Positions 18,316 to 28,315 of a stretch of 64,000 nucleotides of DNA are shown in pieces. The stretch's first letter is position 1, and each line of letters begins with the position of its first letter. A model generated the notes under the pieces. The model worked only from the letters and a program-made list of their open reading frames with translations. It had not been told where the DNA came from and did not search any database. Source of the DNA: Leucobacter viscericola (GTDB lineage Bacteria; Actinomycetota; Actinomycetes; Actinomycetales; Microbacteriaceae); NCBI RefSeq assembly GCF_011299575.1, contig NZ_CP049863.1, positions 3,286,001 through 3,350,000 on the forward strand. Direction: 5' to 3'. The position numbers and the translations under genes were made by a program.

Positions 18316-20886
18316 ATGAGCGACTTCGAACTTCTTGACCCTTCTGGGATCCCTTACGGGCCGGGTGCGGCCGGTGCCGGTGACGGTGGCGCCGCAGCGA
18401 ACGGGCCCGATCCACTGGTTGATGGGCTCAATCCGGCGCAGGCGCGAGCTGTCGTTGCTCGCGGGCCGGCGCTGCTGATTGTGGCGGGGGCAGGATCAGG
18501 CAAGACCCGTGTGCTCACTCATCGCATTGCACACCTGATTCGCAATCGTGAGGCCTGGCCGAGCCAGATCCTCGCGATTACCTTTACCAATAAGGCTGCG
18601 GCCGAGATGCGCGAGCGCATCGATGGACTCCTCGGCTCGGGGGCGGAGGGCATGTGGGTCTCCACGTTCCACTCCGCGTGCGTGCGGATCCTGCGCCGTG
18701 AGGCTGAGCGATTCGGTTACGTCTCCGGCTTTACCATTTACGACTCTGCCGATTCGCGGGCCCTGCTGAAGCGCATCATTAAAGAGCTTGACGCTGACAC
18801 CTACGGGTTCACCCCGGCGAACGCGGGATCAAAGATCTCGCGCCTCAAGAACGAACTGACCGACGCCGATGCTTACTCCAAAACGATGAACGAGAGCGAT
18901 CCGCGGGATCGCCTCTTCGTTGAGATCTTTAAGCAGTACGAGCAGGAGCTTCGCCGCGCCAACGCCTTCGACTTTGACGATCTCATCGGGCAGACCGTGC
19001 ACTTATTCAGGGCGCATCCCGATGTCGCGGCGATCTATCAGCGGCGTTTCCGGCACATCCTGGTAGACGAATACCAGGACACCAACCATGCGCAGTACTC
19101 CCTGATTCGCGAGCTCACCCGCCCGGTTGAACCCGAAGAAGTCGAACGCCTGGTGCCGCCGATCCGGGACCGCGAGCTCGACGCCTCCGGGCGTATCCCG
19201 GCAGCGAGCCTCACGGTTGTCGGCGACTCCGACCAGTCGATCTACGCATTCCGCGGCGCCGATATTCGCAACATCGTCGAGTTTGAGCGCGACTTTGCGG
19301 GCGCTGAGGTTGTGAAGCTCGAGCAGAACTACCGCTCGACGCAGAACATCTTGACGGCCGCAAACGCGGTGATCGGCAATAACTTCGACCGCCAGGAGAA
19401 AAACCTCTGGACGGCAGAGGGAGACGGCGAGAGGATCGTCGGTTTTACCGGCTACTCCCAGCACGACGAGGCCCGCTTTGTCGCCGAAGAGGTCGAGGAT
19501 CTGCACCGTGCGGGCCTCAACTACAGCGACATCGCCGTGTTCTACCGCACCAACTCGCAGACGCGTGCGCTTGAAGAACTGCTGATTCGATCCGCGATTC
19601 CGTATCGCGTTCTTGGCGGCACGAAGTTCTACGAGCGCGCCGAGATTAAAGACGCGATGGCGTACCTGACGAGCATCGCGAACCCCTACGACCCCATTAC
19701 GTGGTCGCGACTACTGGGGGCTCCGAAACGCGGCATCGGGCCGATGGCGGAGGCGCACCTCGCGAACTTCCAGGAGGCGCAGGGCATCAACTTTCACGAG
19801 GCGATGCTGCGTTGCGACGAACTCTCGTTTGGGCCAAAGGTGCGCGGCGCGATCCTGAGCCTTGCTGAGATGCTGACCCGTGCCGCGAAGATGGCAGCGG
19901 GGGATCCCGAGCACGATCAGGCGCCAGCGCCAGTGGGCGACTTGCTGAAGCTGATTCTCGATGAGACCGAGATGATCGAGAAGCTGCGCGCGAAGCGCGA
20001 CCCGCAAGACGATGCGCGCGCCGAGAACCTCGAAGAGCTCGTAGCGGTGGCTCGTGAGTTTGACGTGAAGCAGCCGGGTGCCGGGCTGATTGCTTTCCTC
20101 ACCGAGGTGAGCCTGGTCGCGGCTGCCGATGATCTCGACGATTCAAGCGGCACGGTCTCGCTCATGACCATGCACACGGCAAAGGGCCTCGAGTTCAAGG
20201 CCGTGTTCATCACCGGTGTTGAAGAGGGCCTGCTGCCGCACCAAATGTCGGTCGACGAGGTCGGCGGCATTAACGAAGAGCGGCGCCTCATGTACGTCGG
20301 CATTACGCGCGCCCGCGAAAGGCTCTACCTGACACTCGCGAGCACCCGTGCGGTGTTCGGTGACGTGTCGGTGGCGATGCCCTCGCGGTTCTTGCAGGAG
20401 ATTCCCGAGGGGCTCATCGACTGGCGGCAGTCGCCGGGTGAGGTAACGAGCCGCGGCGGCACCGAGTCGCGCGCGTTGAACGCTCCGCGCGGTAGCGGCT
20501 ATGGGGGCAGCGGGTCGGGATCACGCTCGCGCACTGACTCTTCCGTGAGTTTTGGGTCGAGTGGTGGTTACTCAAGCGCAGCCGTCAGCGAGCCCGCGAG
20601 CGGCAACATGCAGTCGGCGCTCGACAAGTGGCGCGAGCGCAAAAAGGCGGCCAAGCAGGCTCAGGCCGCTGGCGGCGGGTTTCCCAACACGATTATGGGG
20701 AACGTGCGCGACAACGGTGACATGGAGCTCGCGCCCGGTGACCGGATTCGCCACGACGAGTACGGCGAAGGGCGGGTCTCTGCGGTTACGGGAGCGGGCT
20801 CAAAGCGGATCGCACACGCCGTGTTTGATTCGGTGGGCGAGCGAAAGCTGCTCGTGAAACTCGCACCGATTGAAAAGTTGGAGTAG
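18316..20886 (+). CDS. pcrA: ATP-dependent DNA helicase PcrA (UvrD/Rep superfamily 1A)
   Basis: The 856-residue protein has the SF1A helicase motifs in order: LNPAQARAVV Q-like motif, Walker A GAGSGKTR with Lys63, ITFTNKAAAEMRERI, Walker B DEYQDTN, VVGDSDQSIYAFRGAD, LEQNYRST, and VSLMTMHTAKGLEFKAVF near residue 615. The C-terminal region after about residue 710 is Ser/Gly-rich and then has the Tudor-like domain seen in PcrA that binds RNA polymerase. It unwinds DNA 3'-5' in repair and replication restart. The N-terminal 30 residues are a Gly-rich extension. Confidence 0.97.
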   Translation: MSDFELLDPSGIPYGPGAAGAGDGGAAANGPDPLVDGLNPAQARAVVARGPALLIVAGAGSGKTRVLTHRIAHLIRNREAWPSQILAITFTNKAAAEMRERIDGLLGSGAEGMWVSTFHSACVRILRREAERFGYVSGFTIYDSADSRALLKRIIKELDADTYGFTPANAGSKISRLKNELTDADAYSKTMNESDPRDRLFVEIFKQYEQELRRANAFDFDDLIGQTVHLFRAHPDVAAIYQRRFRHILVDEYQDTNHAQYSLIRELTRPVEPEEVERLVPPIRDRELDASGRIPAASLTVVGDSDQSIYAFRGADIRNIVEFERDFAGAEVVKLEQNYRSTQNILTAANAVIGNNFDRQEKNLWTAEGDGERIVGFTGYSQHDEARFVAEEVEDLHRAGLNYSDIAVFYRTNSQTRALEELLIRSAIPYRVLGGTKFYERAEIKDAMAYLTSIANPYDPITWSRLLGAPKRGIGPMAEAHLANFQEAQGINFHEAMLRCDELSFGPKVRGAILSLAEMLTRAAKMAAGDPEHDQAPAPVGDLLKLILDETEMIEKLRAKRDPQDDARAENLEELVAVAREFDVKQPGAGLIAFLTEVSLVAAADDLDDSSGTVSLMTMHTAKGLEFKAVFITGVEEGLLPHQMSVDEVGGINEERRLMYVGITRARERLYLTLASTRAVFGDVSVAMPSRFLQEIPEGLIDWRQSPGEVTSRGGTESRALNAPRGSGYGGSGSGSRSRTDSSVSFGSSGGYSSAAVSEPASGNMQSALDKWRERKKAAKQAQAAGGGFPNTIMGNVRDNGDMELAPGDRIRHDEYGEGRVSAVTGAGSKRIAHAVFDSVGERKLLVKLAPIEKLE

Positions 20887-20964
20887 CCTCCGAGTCTCCG
20901 CACGGGGGACCGTAAGGTGATCCCGAGCCGCCGCACGGTGTTAGACTGACCTCTGGTCGATTTA

Positions 20965-20978
20965 TCTCGACATCGAGA
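20965..20978. promoter_or_regulatory. 14-bp palindrome upstream of sucC, candidate operator
   Basis: TCTCGA-CA-TCGAGA lies about 47 bp before the sucC start. It is compact and has the size of a homodimeric repressor site. I do not assign a regulator. Confidence 0.45.
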
Positions 20979-21024
20979 CATTTTTGCCTCGGGCACCTAA
21001 GAATCCCAAGCAAAGGAATAGTAC

Positions 21025-22191
21025 GTGGATCTGTACGAATACCAGGCACGAGATCTATTTGAGCGTTACGGGGTGCCGGTGTTGGCCGGCATCATCGCGG
21101 ACACTCCCGAAGAGGCTCGCGCTGCCGCAGAAAAGATTGGCGGCGTGGTCGTCGTCAAGGCTCAGGTAAAGGTTGGAGGCCGCGGCAAGGCCGGCGGCGT
21201 GAAGGTCGCAAAGAATGCTGATGAGGCGTTCGCGGCCGCAGAGGCAATCCTCGGCCTCGACATCAAGGGTCACGTCGTCAAGCGCGTGATGGTTGCAGCC
21301 GGCGCAGACATCGCCCAGGAGTTCTACTTCTCGGTGCTGCTTGACCGCGCAAACCGCTCTTACCTCTCGCTGTGCAGCGTTGAGGGCGGCATGGAGATCG
21401 AAGTGCTTGCCGTTGAGAAGCCAGAGGCGCTCGCGCGCATCGAGGTGGATCCCATCGCAGGCATCGATGCCGCGAAGGCAATCGAAATTGCTCGCGCCGC
21501 GAAGTTCCCCGAAGAGCTGGTTGAGAAGGTTGCGGCCGTCTTCGAGAAGCTCTACGCCGTGTACGTTGGCGAAGACGCAACGCTCGTTGAGGTGAACCCG
21601 CTCGTGCTCACCGGCGCAGGCGACATCATCGCGCTCGACGGCAAGGTCTCGCTCGACGAAAACGCCGAGTTCCGTCACCCCGAGCACGACGCGCTTGCCG
21701 ACAAGGCAGCTGAAGATCCGCTCGAGGCAAAGGCCAAGGCGCAGGATCTCAACTACGTGAAGCTCGACGGTGAGGTCGGCGTAATCGGAAACGGCGCGGG
21801 ACTCGTCATGTCGACGCTCGACGTTGTCGCCTACGCCGGCGAAAACCACGGCGGAGTGAAGCCCGCGAACTTCCTCGACATCGGTGGTGGCGCCTCGGCT
21901 GAGGTGATGGCCGCTGGTCTCGACGTGATCCTCGGGGACCCGCAGGTCAAGTCGGTGTTCGTGAACGTCTTCGGTGGCATCACCGCCTGTGACGCGGTTG
22001 CCAACGGCATCGTGGGTGCGCTCGCGAAGCTCGGTGACTCGGCCAACAAGCCGCTCATCGTGCGCCTCGACGGCAACAACGTTGATGAGGGTCGCAAGAT
22101 CCTCAACGATGCTGCCCACCCGCTCGTCACCCTCGCAGCGACCATGGACGAGGGCGCCGACAAGGCCGCCGAACTCGCCAACGCACGCTAG
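21025..22191 (+). CDS. sucC: Succinyl-CoA synthetase (ADP-forming) subunit beta
   Basis: The 388-residue ATP-grasp subunit starts [20 protein letters not shown] in pattern and contains [21 protein letters not shown] and [19 protein letters not shown], with the C-terminal ligase domain including [16 protein letters not shown]. With SucD it interconverts succinyl-CoA and succinate with substrate-level phosphorylation in the TCA cycle. The start is GTG at 21025 with AAAGGAA upstream. It is 30 bp ahead of sucD. Confidence 0.97.
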   Translation: MDLYEYQARDLFERYGVPVLAGIIADTPEEARAAAEKIGGVVVVKAQVKVGGRGKAGGVKVAKNADEAFAAAEAILGLDIKGHVVKRVMVAAGADIAQEFYFSVLLDRANRSYLSLCSVEGGMEIEVLAVEKPEALARIEVDPIAGIDAAKAIEIARAAKFPEELVEKVAAVFEKLYAVYVGEDATLVEVNPLVLTGAGDIIALDGKVSLDENAEFRHPEHDALADKAAEDPLEAKAKAQDLNYVKLDGEVGVIGNGAGLVMSTLDVVAYAGENHGGVKPANFLDIGGGASAEVMAAGLDVILGDPQVKSVFVNVFGGITACDAVANGIVGALAKLGDSANKPLIVRLDGNNVDEGRKILNDAAHPLVTLAATMDEGADKAAELANAR

Positions 22192-22221
22192 CCCGCACCG
22201 GAACGTAGAAGAAGGAACACA

Positions 22222-23124
22222 ATGTCGATCTTCCTGAACAAGGATTCCAAGGTCATCGTCCAGGGCATCACCGGCGGCGAAGGCACCAAGCACACCGCGC
22301 GTATGCTCGCCGCTGGCACCCAAGTAGTGGGCGGCGTCAACGCTCGCAAGGCTGGCACCACTGTCTCGCACGTTGACGCCAACGGTGCAAACGTTGAGCT
22401 GCCCGTGTTCGCCTCGGTCGCTGAAGCCATGGCTGCAACCGGCGCCGATGTCTCGGTGGCGTTTGTGCCGCCCGCGTTCACCAAGGACGCGTCCGTCGAG
22501 GCGATTGACGCGGGCATCGGCCTGCTCGTCATCATCACCGAGGGTGTGCCGGTCAAAGACTCGGCCGAGCTCTGGGCGCACGCCAAGGCCACCGGCAACA
22601 AGACCCGCATCATTGGGCCGAACTGCCCCGGCATCATCACCCCCGGTGAGGCACTCGCTGGCATCACCCCCGCCACGATCACGGGCAAGGGGCCGATCGG
22701 CCTCGTCTCGAAGTCGGGCACCCTCACCTACCAGATGATGTTTGAGCTGCGCGATCTCGGCTTCTCAACCGCCATCGGCATCGGCGGCGACCCCGTCATC
22801 GGCACCACCCACATCGACGCGCTTGCAGCGTTCGAGGCGGACCCCGAGACCAAGGCCATCGTGATGATCGGTGAGATCGGTGGTGACGCTGAAGAGCGCG
22901 CCGCAGATTACATCAAGGCCAACGTGACGAAGCCGGTCGTCGGCTACGTCGCAGGCTTCACCGCACCCGAGGGCAAGACGATGGGCCACGCAGGCGCCAT
23001 CGTCTCCGGCTCGGCTGGCACGGCGCAGGCAAAGAAGGAAGCACTCGAGGCTGCGGGCGTGAAGGTCGGCAAGACGCCGTCCGAGACCGCGCGTCTGCTG
23101 CGAGAGGTGTATGCGGCACTGTAA
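22222..23124 (+). CDS. sucD: Succinyl-CoA synthetase subunit alpha
   Basis: The 300-residue subunit starts [28 protein letters not shown] in pattern, has the CoA-binding Rossmann domain, [13 protein letters not shown], and the phospho-histidine loop [17 protein letters not shown] with His256. It pairs with SucC just upstream. A GAAGAAGGAA ribosome-binding site precedes the ATG. A terminator follows. Confidence 0.97.
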   Translation: MSIFLNKDSKVIVQGITGGEGTKHTARMLAAGTQVVGGVNARKAGTTVSHVDANGANVELPVFASVAEAMAATGADVSVAFVPPAFTKDASVEAIDAGIGLLVIITEGVPVKDSAELWAHAKATGNKTRIIGPNCPGIITPGEALAGITPATITGKGPIGLVSKSGTLTYQMMFELRDLGFSTAIGIGGDPVIGTTHIDALAAFEADPETKAIVMIGEIGGDAEERAADYIKANVTKPVVGYVAGFTAPEGKTMGHAGAIVSGSAGTAQAKKEALEAAGVKVGKTPSETARLLREVYAAL

Positions 23125-23156
23125 CTAGCACCGCAGGATCGCACGCGATCCACATC

Positions 23157-23197
23157 GAGCCGGGTTTTTGCCACTCACAGTGGCGAGAACCCGGCTC
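23157..23197 (+). terminator. Terminator after sucCD
   Basis: GAGCCGGGTT pairs with AACCCGGCTC, extended inward by GCCAC/GTGGC with small mismatches around a short loop. It lies 33 bp after the sucD stop and closes the operon. Confidence 0.8.
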
Positions 23198-23310
23198 TGT
23201 GTATTTACTCAGAAGCCAGTGTCATCGGACAGACGCGGGAACCGGCGGGGGATGCTCGGGGCAATTGCGGCTTGTGATCCTCACGCTGCCCACGAACTAC
23301 ACTGGCAATC

Positions 23311-24378
23311 ATGACTGAGACCAAACCCAGCAGCCAAACGATCCGCGGTGCTCATCTTGTGGGGAGCATCAATTTCGATGATGCGGAGACGACCATGCGG
23401 GTCGCCGCAGAAACTCTGGGCCCATGGCTTAAGCGGATTCCCGACGGCGAAGTCGGGGAGCGCTTCCACTGGATCGCGTTTCAGCCGGGCCGCCTCGCCG
23501 CGGCGGAGGGCATCGAGCGAGTGGGAGACACTCCTATCCCGCTGCGGATGCTAGACATTCGCTCGGTGCGGATCGCAGAGGGCGTGGACGCCGCCGATCT
23601 CGTGCTGCCGCCGCTCGGTTACGCGGAGGCTGCCCTCGCGTCTTGGAAGGTGTTCGCGGAGCTGAAGCAGCAGGGGGTCATTGCGAGCGGCACGCGGTTC
23701 CAAGTGTCGCTGCCCACACCGCTCGGTGTTGTGGGGAGCTTTGTTCGCGCAGAGGATCGCGAAGCGTTTGAACCGGTCTACGAGGCCGCGCTCGCCGCGG
23801 AGCTCGACGAGATCCTCGCGGTCGTCCCGCACGATGAGATCGCCGTGCAGTGGGATGCCGCCGTGGAATTCGCCATATTGGAAGAGGCGGCCACCGACCT
23901 GCGACGCCACGCCTGGTTTGACGATGTGTGGGCGGGCACGACCTCGCGTTTGGCGCGGCAGATTGACCGACTGCCCGCGGACGTCGAGGTTGGTGTGCAC
24001 CTGTGTTACGGCGACGTGGCCGAGAAGCATTTTGTAGAACCCGGCGATGCCGCGAACCTCACCCGTTTCGCTAATCTCACGGCAGAGCAGACGACTCGAG
24101 CGCTGAACTGGCTCCACCTGCCCGTGCCGATTGAGCGTGACGACGATGCGTTCTTTGCACCGCTTGCAGAACTCGTGTTGCCCGAGGAGACCGAACTGTA
24201 CCTCGGACTTGTGCACCGCGAGGACGGTGCCGAGGGCGCACGCCGCCGGATCGCCACCGCTCAGCGTCACGTATCACGTGACTTCGGGGTCGCAACGGAG
24301 TGCGGGTTTGGTCGCGCGCCCGAGGGTACGACGGTTCCGCTCTTCGAAGCTCACCGCGAGGTTGCTGCCGCCTGGTAG
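23311..24378 (+). CDS. MetE/UROD-superfamily-like protein, function unknown
   Basis: The 355-residue protein resembles the C-terminal TIM barrel of cobalamin-independent methionine synthase but is a stand-alone domain. It begins GAHLVGSINFDDAETTMRVAAETLGPWLKRIPDGEVGER in pattern. HLCYGD (His230, Cys232) and TECGFGR (Cys331) match the spacing logic of the MetE zinc ligands HxC and the late Cys. LHLPVPxER precedes the late Cys. The equivalent of the MetE zinc-binding Glu is not obvious. A zinc-dependent methyltransferase or lyase on a small thiol is possible, but the substrate is unknown. It is monocistronic and converges on the aldehyde dehydrogenase gene. Confidence 0.6.
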   Translation: MTETKPSSQTIRGAHLVGSINFDDAETTMRVAAETLGPWLKRIPDGEVGERFHWIAFQPGRLAAAEGIERVGDTPIPLRMLDIRSVRIAEGVDAADLVLPPLGYAEAALASWKVFAELKQQGVIASGTRFQVSLPTPLGVVGSFVRAEDREAFEPVYEAALAAELDEILAVVPHDEIAVQWDAAVEFAILEEAATDLRRHAWFDDVWAGTTSRLARQIDRLPADVEVGVHLCYGDVAEKHFVEPGDAANLTRFANLTAEQTTRALNWLHLPVPIERDDDAFFAPLAELVLPEETELYLGLVHREDGAEGARRRIATAQRHVSRDFGVATECGFGRAPEGTTVPLFEAHREVAAAW

Positions 24379-24397
24379 CGGCCGTGGTGTGCGCGGG

Positions 24398-25921
24398 TTA
24401 GTCGCGCGCCGCCGACCCCCACGCCTTTGACTCGCCCGCGGGCGCGATGGCCTGGGGGACGCCGAGTGGGTTGGTGTCTTGAAGTACCTCAGGTAGAAAT
24501 GCCGCGGGGGCGCTCTGGTAGGCGACAGGACGCAGGAAGCGTGTGATCGCCGCGGTGCCGACCGAGGTGCTCGAGTCGTTGGTGGTTGCCGGCCACGGAC
24601 CGCCGTGCTGCTGCGCGGGGGTGACGGCGACTCCCGTGGGCCAGCCGTTGAACAGCACACGACCCACCTGCTGGCTGAGCGCGTTCACGAGGACGCGGAG
24701 TTCGTTGGTGTTTGTGGAATCGCCGGAGCCTTCGGCATCACTGATGTGGAGGGTGCCGGTGAGGTTGCCCTCGAAGAACTCGCGCACTAGCGCTGCAAGA
24801 TCCGTGCCAACAGGCGTCTCAACCACAATCGAGAGCGGGCCGAAGGCCTCATCGACGAGCGCTTCCTTGCTGGCTCGGAAGTCCGCGAGCGAAACGATGA
24901 CGATGGTCGGGGTTGCCCAACCGTGCCCTGCCTCATCGAAGCGAATGCCGCCCTCGACAAGAGCCCGCACACCGGGGGCGGTGAGGATCGCGGTGCGGCG
25001 CTCCTCGTAACTGCGTGCAATGCGGGGGTCGAGAAGCCTGTGCTCGGAGGGCTCACCCGCGGCGGCCTGGATCGCAGCGGGGAGATCCGAATCTGCCGGT
25101 ACAAACGCAAACCCGGGCTTGGTGCAGAGCTGGCCGGCGGACCCCGCAACGCTCGTGAGGTAGCCCGACGCGATATCGGTTGCGCGCTCGGCGATGACGT
25201 CGGCCGTGATGAAAACGGGATTCACCGAGCCGAGCTCACCAAAGAACGGGATTGGGGCGGGGCGCGAGGCCGCAATGTCTGCGAGGAGACGGCCGACACT
25301 GATCGAGCCGGTGAATGAACCGGCCTTGATGCGCGGATCCTTCAGCACTGCGACACCGGCCTCGCGACCGTGGATGAGCTGGAAAGTGCCAGCGGGCATT
25401 CCCGCCGCGGCCAAAGCGGCGGACGCGACCTCTGCGGTGGCGTCACTGAGCCGGGGGTGCCCGGAGTGCGCCTTCACAATGAGGGGACAACCAGCTGCGA
25501 GGATCGCGGCAGAGTCGCCGCCCATAACCGAGAACGCGAACGGGAAGTTTGAGGCGGAGAAATTGATGACGGGGCCGACTGGAATGTGGGTGCGACGGAT
25601 GTCGGGGCGTACTCCGAGCGCGAAGTCGGCATCGGCGTAGTCGATGCGGGCGTCGAGGTATGAGCCATCGAGGATCGTTGTGGCAAAAAGGCGCAGCTGC
25701 ACAGCGGTGCGGGTGACCTCGCCCGTGAGGCGCGCTTCAGTAAGACCGGTTTCTTCCATGCCGATCGCCACAAGCGCGGGTTTTGCGGCTTCGAGGGCGT
25801 CGGCGACCGCAACGAGCGCGGAAGCGCGAGCGCCGGGGGAGGTCGCCGCTAGGATGGCAGTCGCTGAGGCCGCGTTTGCGACGACGGTTTCGAGTTCGGG
25901 GGAGAGAGCTTCGACGGTCAT
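24398..25921 (-). CDS. 2-oxoglutarate semialdehyde (2,5-dioxovalerate) dehydrogenase, ALDH family
   Basis: The 507-residue protein belongs to the NADP-type ALDH branch that lacks the usual N-terminal arm. VGPVINFSASNFPFAFSVMGGDSAAILAAGCPLIVKAHSGHP in pattern is characteristic of the 2,5-dioxovalerate dehydrogenase group. The catalytic Glu is in FFGELGSVNPVF and the nucleophile is Cys266 in AGQLCTKPG. It would oxidise 2-oxoglutarate semialdehyde to 2-oxoglutarate, the last step of 4-hydroxyproline degradation (sugar-acid routes also use it). The hydroxyproline genes nearby favour the former. It diverges from the liv-type importer. Confidence 0.88.
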   Translation of the reverse strand: MTVEALSPELETVVANAASATAILAATSPGARASALVAVADALEAAKPALVAIGMEETGLTEARLTGEVTRTAVQLRLFATTILDGSYLDARIDYADADFALGVRPDIRRTHIPVGPVINFSASNFPFAFSVMGGDSAAILAAGCPLIVKAHSGHPRLSDATAEVASAALAAAGMPAGTFQLIHGREAGVAVLKDPRIKAGSFTGSISVGRLLADIAASRPAPIPFFGELGSVNPVFITADVIAERATDIASGYLTSVAGSAGQLCTKPGFAFVPADSDLPAAIQAAAGEPSEHRLLDPRIARSYEERRTAILTAPGVRALVEGGIRFDEAGHGWATPTIVIVSLADFRASKEALVDEAFGPLSIVVETPVGTDLAALVREFFEGNLTGTLHISDAEGSGDSTNTNELRVLVNALSQQVGRVLFNGWPTGVAVTPAQQHGGPWPATTNDSSTSVGTAAITRFLRPVAYQSAPAAFLPEVLQDTNPLGVPQAIAPAGESKAWGSAARD

Positions 25922-26062
25922 ATCTAGTTCCTTCGATCGAAATGGTGCCGATAGGCGCGTGGTAAAACTGTTGATTTCTTATGGTCTTTTCGTGAGATAA
26001 CGACCGTGTAGATAAGAATTGTGTCCGATTCGTGACATTAAAATGGAAACACGTCAACTATA

Positions 26063-26081
26063 CAATGTAATATTGCACATG
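26063..26081. promoter_or_regulatory. Shared operator-like site 1 (importer promoter)
   Basis: CAATGTAATATTGCACATG lies 64 bp upstream of the liv-type binding-protein gene and in the divergent gap with the semialdehyde dehydrogenase gene. It matches site 2 at 38166-38184 in 18 of 19 positions and shares the core TGTRAYATKGCACA with site 3 at 37798-37811. A GntR regulator encoded in the island is the obvious candidate ligand. Confidence 0.75.
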
Positions 26082-26144
26082 GCGTCAGAGGTGATGTCGC
26101 ACACTCTTCCCAAGATTCAACGAAGTATCCAGGAAAGGTAGAAC

Positions 26145-27338
26145 ATGTCCCTAAAACGATCAGCAACAGCCCGGAAATCTCACAGGTCGAGGCTCGTAGC
26201 GACCGGAGCAGTTGCCCTCTCAATCGGCCTCGCTCTCACGGGCTGCTCGGGTGGCCTCGCCAGCGGCGGGGACTCCGGTGACTCCGGCAAGGGCAACATC
26301 AAGCTCGGCATGCTCGCACCATTCTCCGGCTCTGAAGCAGCGTTCGGCGACTACATGAAGTTTGGTGCGCAGCTTGCCATCAACGAGGTCAACGCTGACG
26401 GTGGAGTTGACGGGCGCGACCTTGAGCTCGTCACCGAAGACGACGGTTGTGATCCCACCGCGGCGGTCGCGGCGGCGAACAAGCTTGTCACCGCGGGTGT
26501 GAAGGGCTCGGTCGGTGGATACTGCTCCGGGGCAACGCTGCCGACCCTGCCGATCTTTGCGGATGCCCAGGTACCGATGGTGATCCCCGCTGCGAACTCA
26601 AACGAGCTCGTCGGTCAGGGCGCCTTTATGATCAACGGCACCGGCACGCAGCAGGCTGAGTCTGCGGTGAAGTACATCAAGAAGGTTGGCGCAAAGTCGG
26701 TCGTGGTGATCGACGACAACACTGACTATTCGGTCGACCTCGCGGACTCCGTTGAGAAGCAGGCCGACGGCTTCAAAGTTGTGAAGCGCGAGTCGATCAA
26801 CCCCAAGGAGAAGGACTTCTCCGCCAACGTAAACAGTGTGCTCTCGGCAAACCCCGACTTCGTCGTGTGGACGGGCTACTACCAGGCGGGTGGGCTTCTC
26901 ATCAATCAGCTTCGTGGCGGTGGCTACGATGGGCCGATCCTGGTCGGTGACGGCTCTGTAGATGCGCAGCTCGCGGCAATCGCCGGACCGGATTCCATCA
27001 AGAACGTTGTTGGTACCTTCACCAGAACCCCCGACATGCTCGAGGGTGGCGACAAGTGGATCGCTGATTACAAGAAGGTCTCAAACGGTGCGGATCCGGG
27101 GCCGTACTCGATCCAGAGTTACGAAGCGGTCAAGACCCTCGCCGAGGCCTACAAAAATGCCGGTGGCACCGATTACGACGCGGTGGTGAAGGCGCTGAAG
27201 GATCTCAAGGACTTCCCGCTACTGACCGGAGATCTCACCTTTGCGGCTGACGGCTCTCGTGAGGGTGGCGGCTTCGTGATCGTCGAGCCCACGGGTGAAG
27301 ACGGTGCCTTCGTGCTGAAGGACGATCTGAAGAGCTAG
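26145..27338 (+). CDS. Branched-chain amino acid-type ABC transporter, substrate-binding lipoprotein
   Basis: The 397-residue protein has a lipoprotein signal with lipobox LTGC and a Ser/Gly-rich linker. The periplasmic-binding fold type I follows: IKLGMLAPFSGSEAAFGDYMKFGAQLAINEVNADGGVDGRDLELV in pattern, then SVGGYCSGATLPTLPIF. It delivers an amino-acid-like ligand to the LivHM permease encoded next. The position beside hydroxyproline catabolic genes and the shared operator suggest hydroxyproline or proline as ligand; this is inference. It is followed by a stem-loop that should raise its level over the permease genes. Confidence 0.92.
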   Translation: MSLKRSATARKSHRSRLVATGAVALSIGLALTGCSGGLASGGDSGDSGKGNIKLGMLAPFSGSEAAFGDYMKFGAQLAINEVNADGGVDGRDLELVTEDDGCDPTAAVAAANKLVTAGVKGSVGGYCSGATLPTLPIFADAQVPMVIPAANSNELVGQGAFMINGTGTQQAESAVKYIKKVGAKSVVVIDDNTDYSVDLADSVEKQADGFKVVKRESINPKEKDFSANVNSVLSANPDFVVWTGYYQAGGLLINQLRGGGYDGPILVGDGSVDAQLAAIAGPDSIKNVVGTFTRTPDMLEGGDKWIADYKKVSNGADPGPYSIQSYEAVKTLAEAYKNAGGTDYDAVVKALKDLKDFPLLTGDLTFAADGSREGGGFVIVEPTGEDGAFVLKDDLKS

Positions 27339-27342
27339 CGTG

Positions 27343-27376
27343 ACGGGCCGCCCGGAGTTCGCTCCGGGCGGCCCGT
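27343..27376 (+). terminator. Intercistronic stem-loop between binding-protein and permease genes
   Basis: A perfect 15-bp GC-rich stem beginning ACGGGCCGCCC with a TTCG tetraloop. Stable hairpins at this place protect or partially terminate the binding-protein transcript, so that more binding protein than permease is made. Confidence 0.8.
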
Positions 27377-27419
27377 TCCCAACTCTGCAACGTCCACTCG
27401 ACAGCAAAGAGGCTTCACG

Positions 27420-28313
27420 ATGTTCCAATTGATATGGAACGGGCTGTTCGTCGGCTCGTTCTACGCACTCGTCGCGCTCGGTTACAGCATGGTCTACGGC
27501 ATCATCAAGCTGCTGAACTTCGCGCACGGCGACCTGTATATGCTCGGTTCGTTTCTCGCGTTTGTTGTGCTCGGCGGCATGACCGGCCTGTTTGGCCTCG
27601 GCTCGATCCCGATCCTTCTTCTTGTGCTACTCATCACGATGCTGCTCACCGGAGGCATCGGTGTGCTCATCGAGCGGGTTGCCTATCGACCGCTCCGCAC
27701 GAGCCCGAGGCTTGCGGCACTTATTACCGCGGTTGGTGTCTCGTTCACCCTTGAGTACGCGGTGCGGCAGATCTTCGGTGCGAGCCCACTCGTCTTTCCG
27801 ATCAGGCTGCAGGGCGCTCCCGTGGAGGTGTTCGGGGCGAGGATCACGATGCCACAGCTTGTGCTCATGCTGGTCGCCGCGATCCTCATGTTCCTGCTGC
27901 AGCGCTACGTGATGCACTCCCGCGAGGGGCGCGCGATGCGCGCGATTGCGCTGGACCAGAAAGCCTCCCTGCTAATGGGGGTCAATGTTAACAAGGTGAT
28001 TTCACGCACGTTCTTTATTGGCTCGGCGCTCGCAGGTGCTGCTGGCGTGATGGCGGCGGCCTACTACGGCACCATCGACTTTCTGATGGGGTTTGTGATC
28101 GGGCTCAAGGCGTTCACCGCGGCGGTGATTGGCGGTATCGGCAATCTCTACGGGGCAATGCTCGGTGGGATCGTGCTCGGACTGCTCGAATCATTCGGCA
28201 CTCACTTTCTCGGGGGCCAGTGGCGCGACGTGTTTGCGTTCGGGTTCCTGATCCTGTTCCTCGTCTTCAAACCGACCGGCATTCTCGGCGAACGCGTCGT
28301 GGAGAGGGTGTGA
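27420..28313 (+). CDS. Branched-chain amino acid-type ABC transporter permease, LivH-like
   Basis: The 297-residue membrane protein has about eight hydrophobic segments. It starts MFQLIWNGLFVGSFYALVALGYSMVYGIIKLLNFAHGD in pattern, the LivH signature, and contains MRAIALDQKASLLMGVNVNKVISRTFFIGSALAGAAGVMAA, the EAA-like coupling region. It forms the transmembrane channel with the LivM-like partner. AAAGAGG lies upstream of the ATG; the LivM gene starts 2 bp after its stop. Confidence 0.94.
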   Translation: MFQLIWNGLFVGSFYALVALGYSMVYGIIKLLNFAHGDLYMLGSFLAFVVLGGMTGLFGLGSIPILLLVLLITMLLTGGIGVLIERVAYRPLRTSPRLAALITAVGVSFTLEYAVRQIFGASPLVFPIRLQGAPVEVFGARITMPQLVLMLVAAILMFLLQRYVMHSREGRAMRAIALDQKASLLMGVNVNKVISRTFFIGSALAGAAGVMAAAYYGTIDFLMGFVIGLKAFTAAVIGGIGNLYGAMLGGIVLGLLESFGTHFLGGQWRDVFAFGFLILFLVFKPTGILGERVVERV

Positions 28314-28315
28314 CC

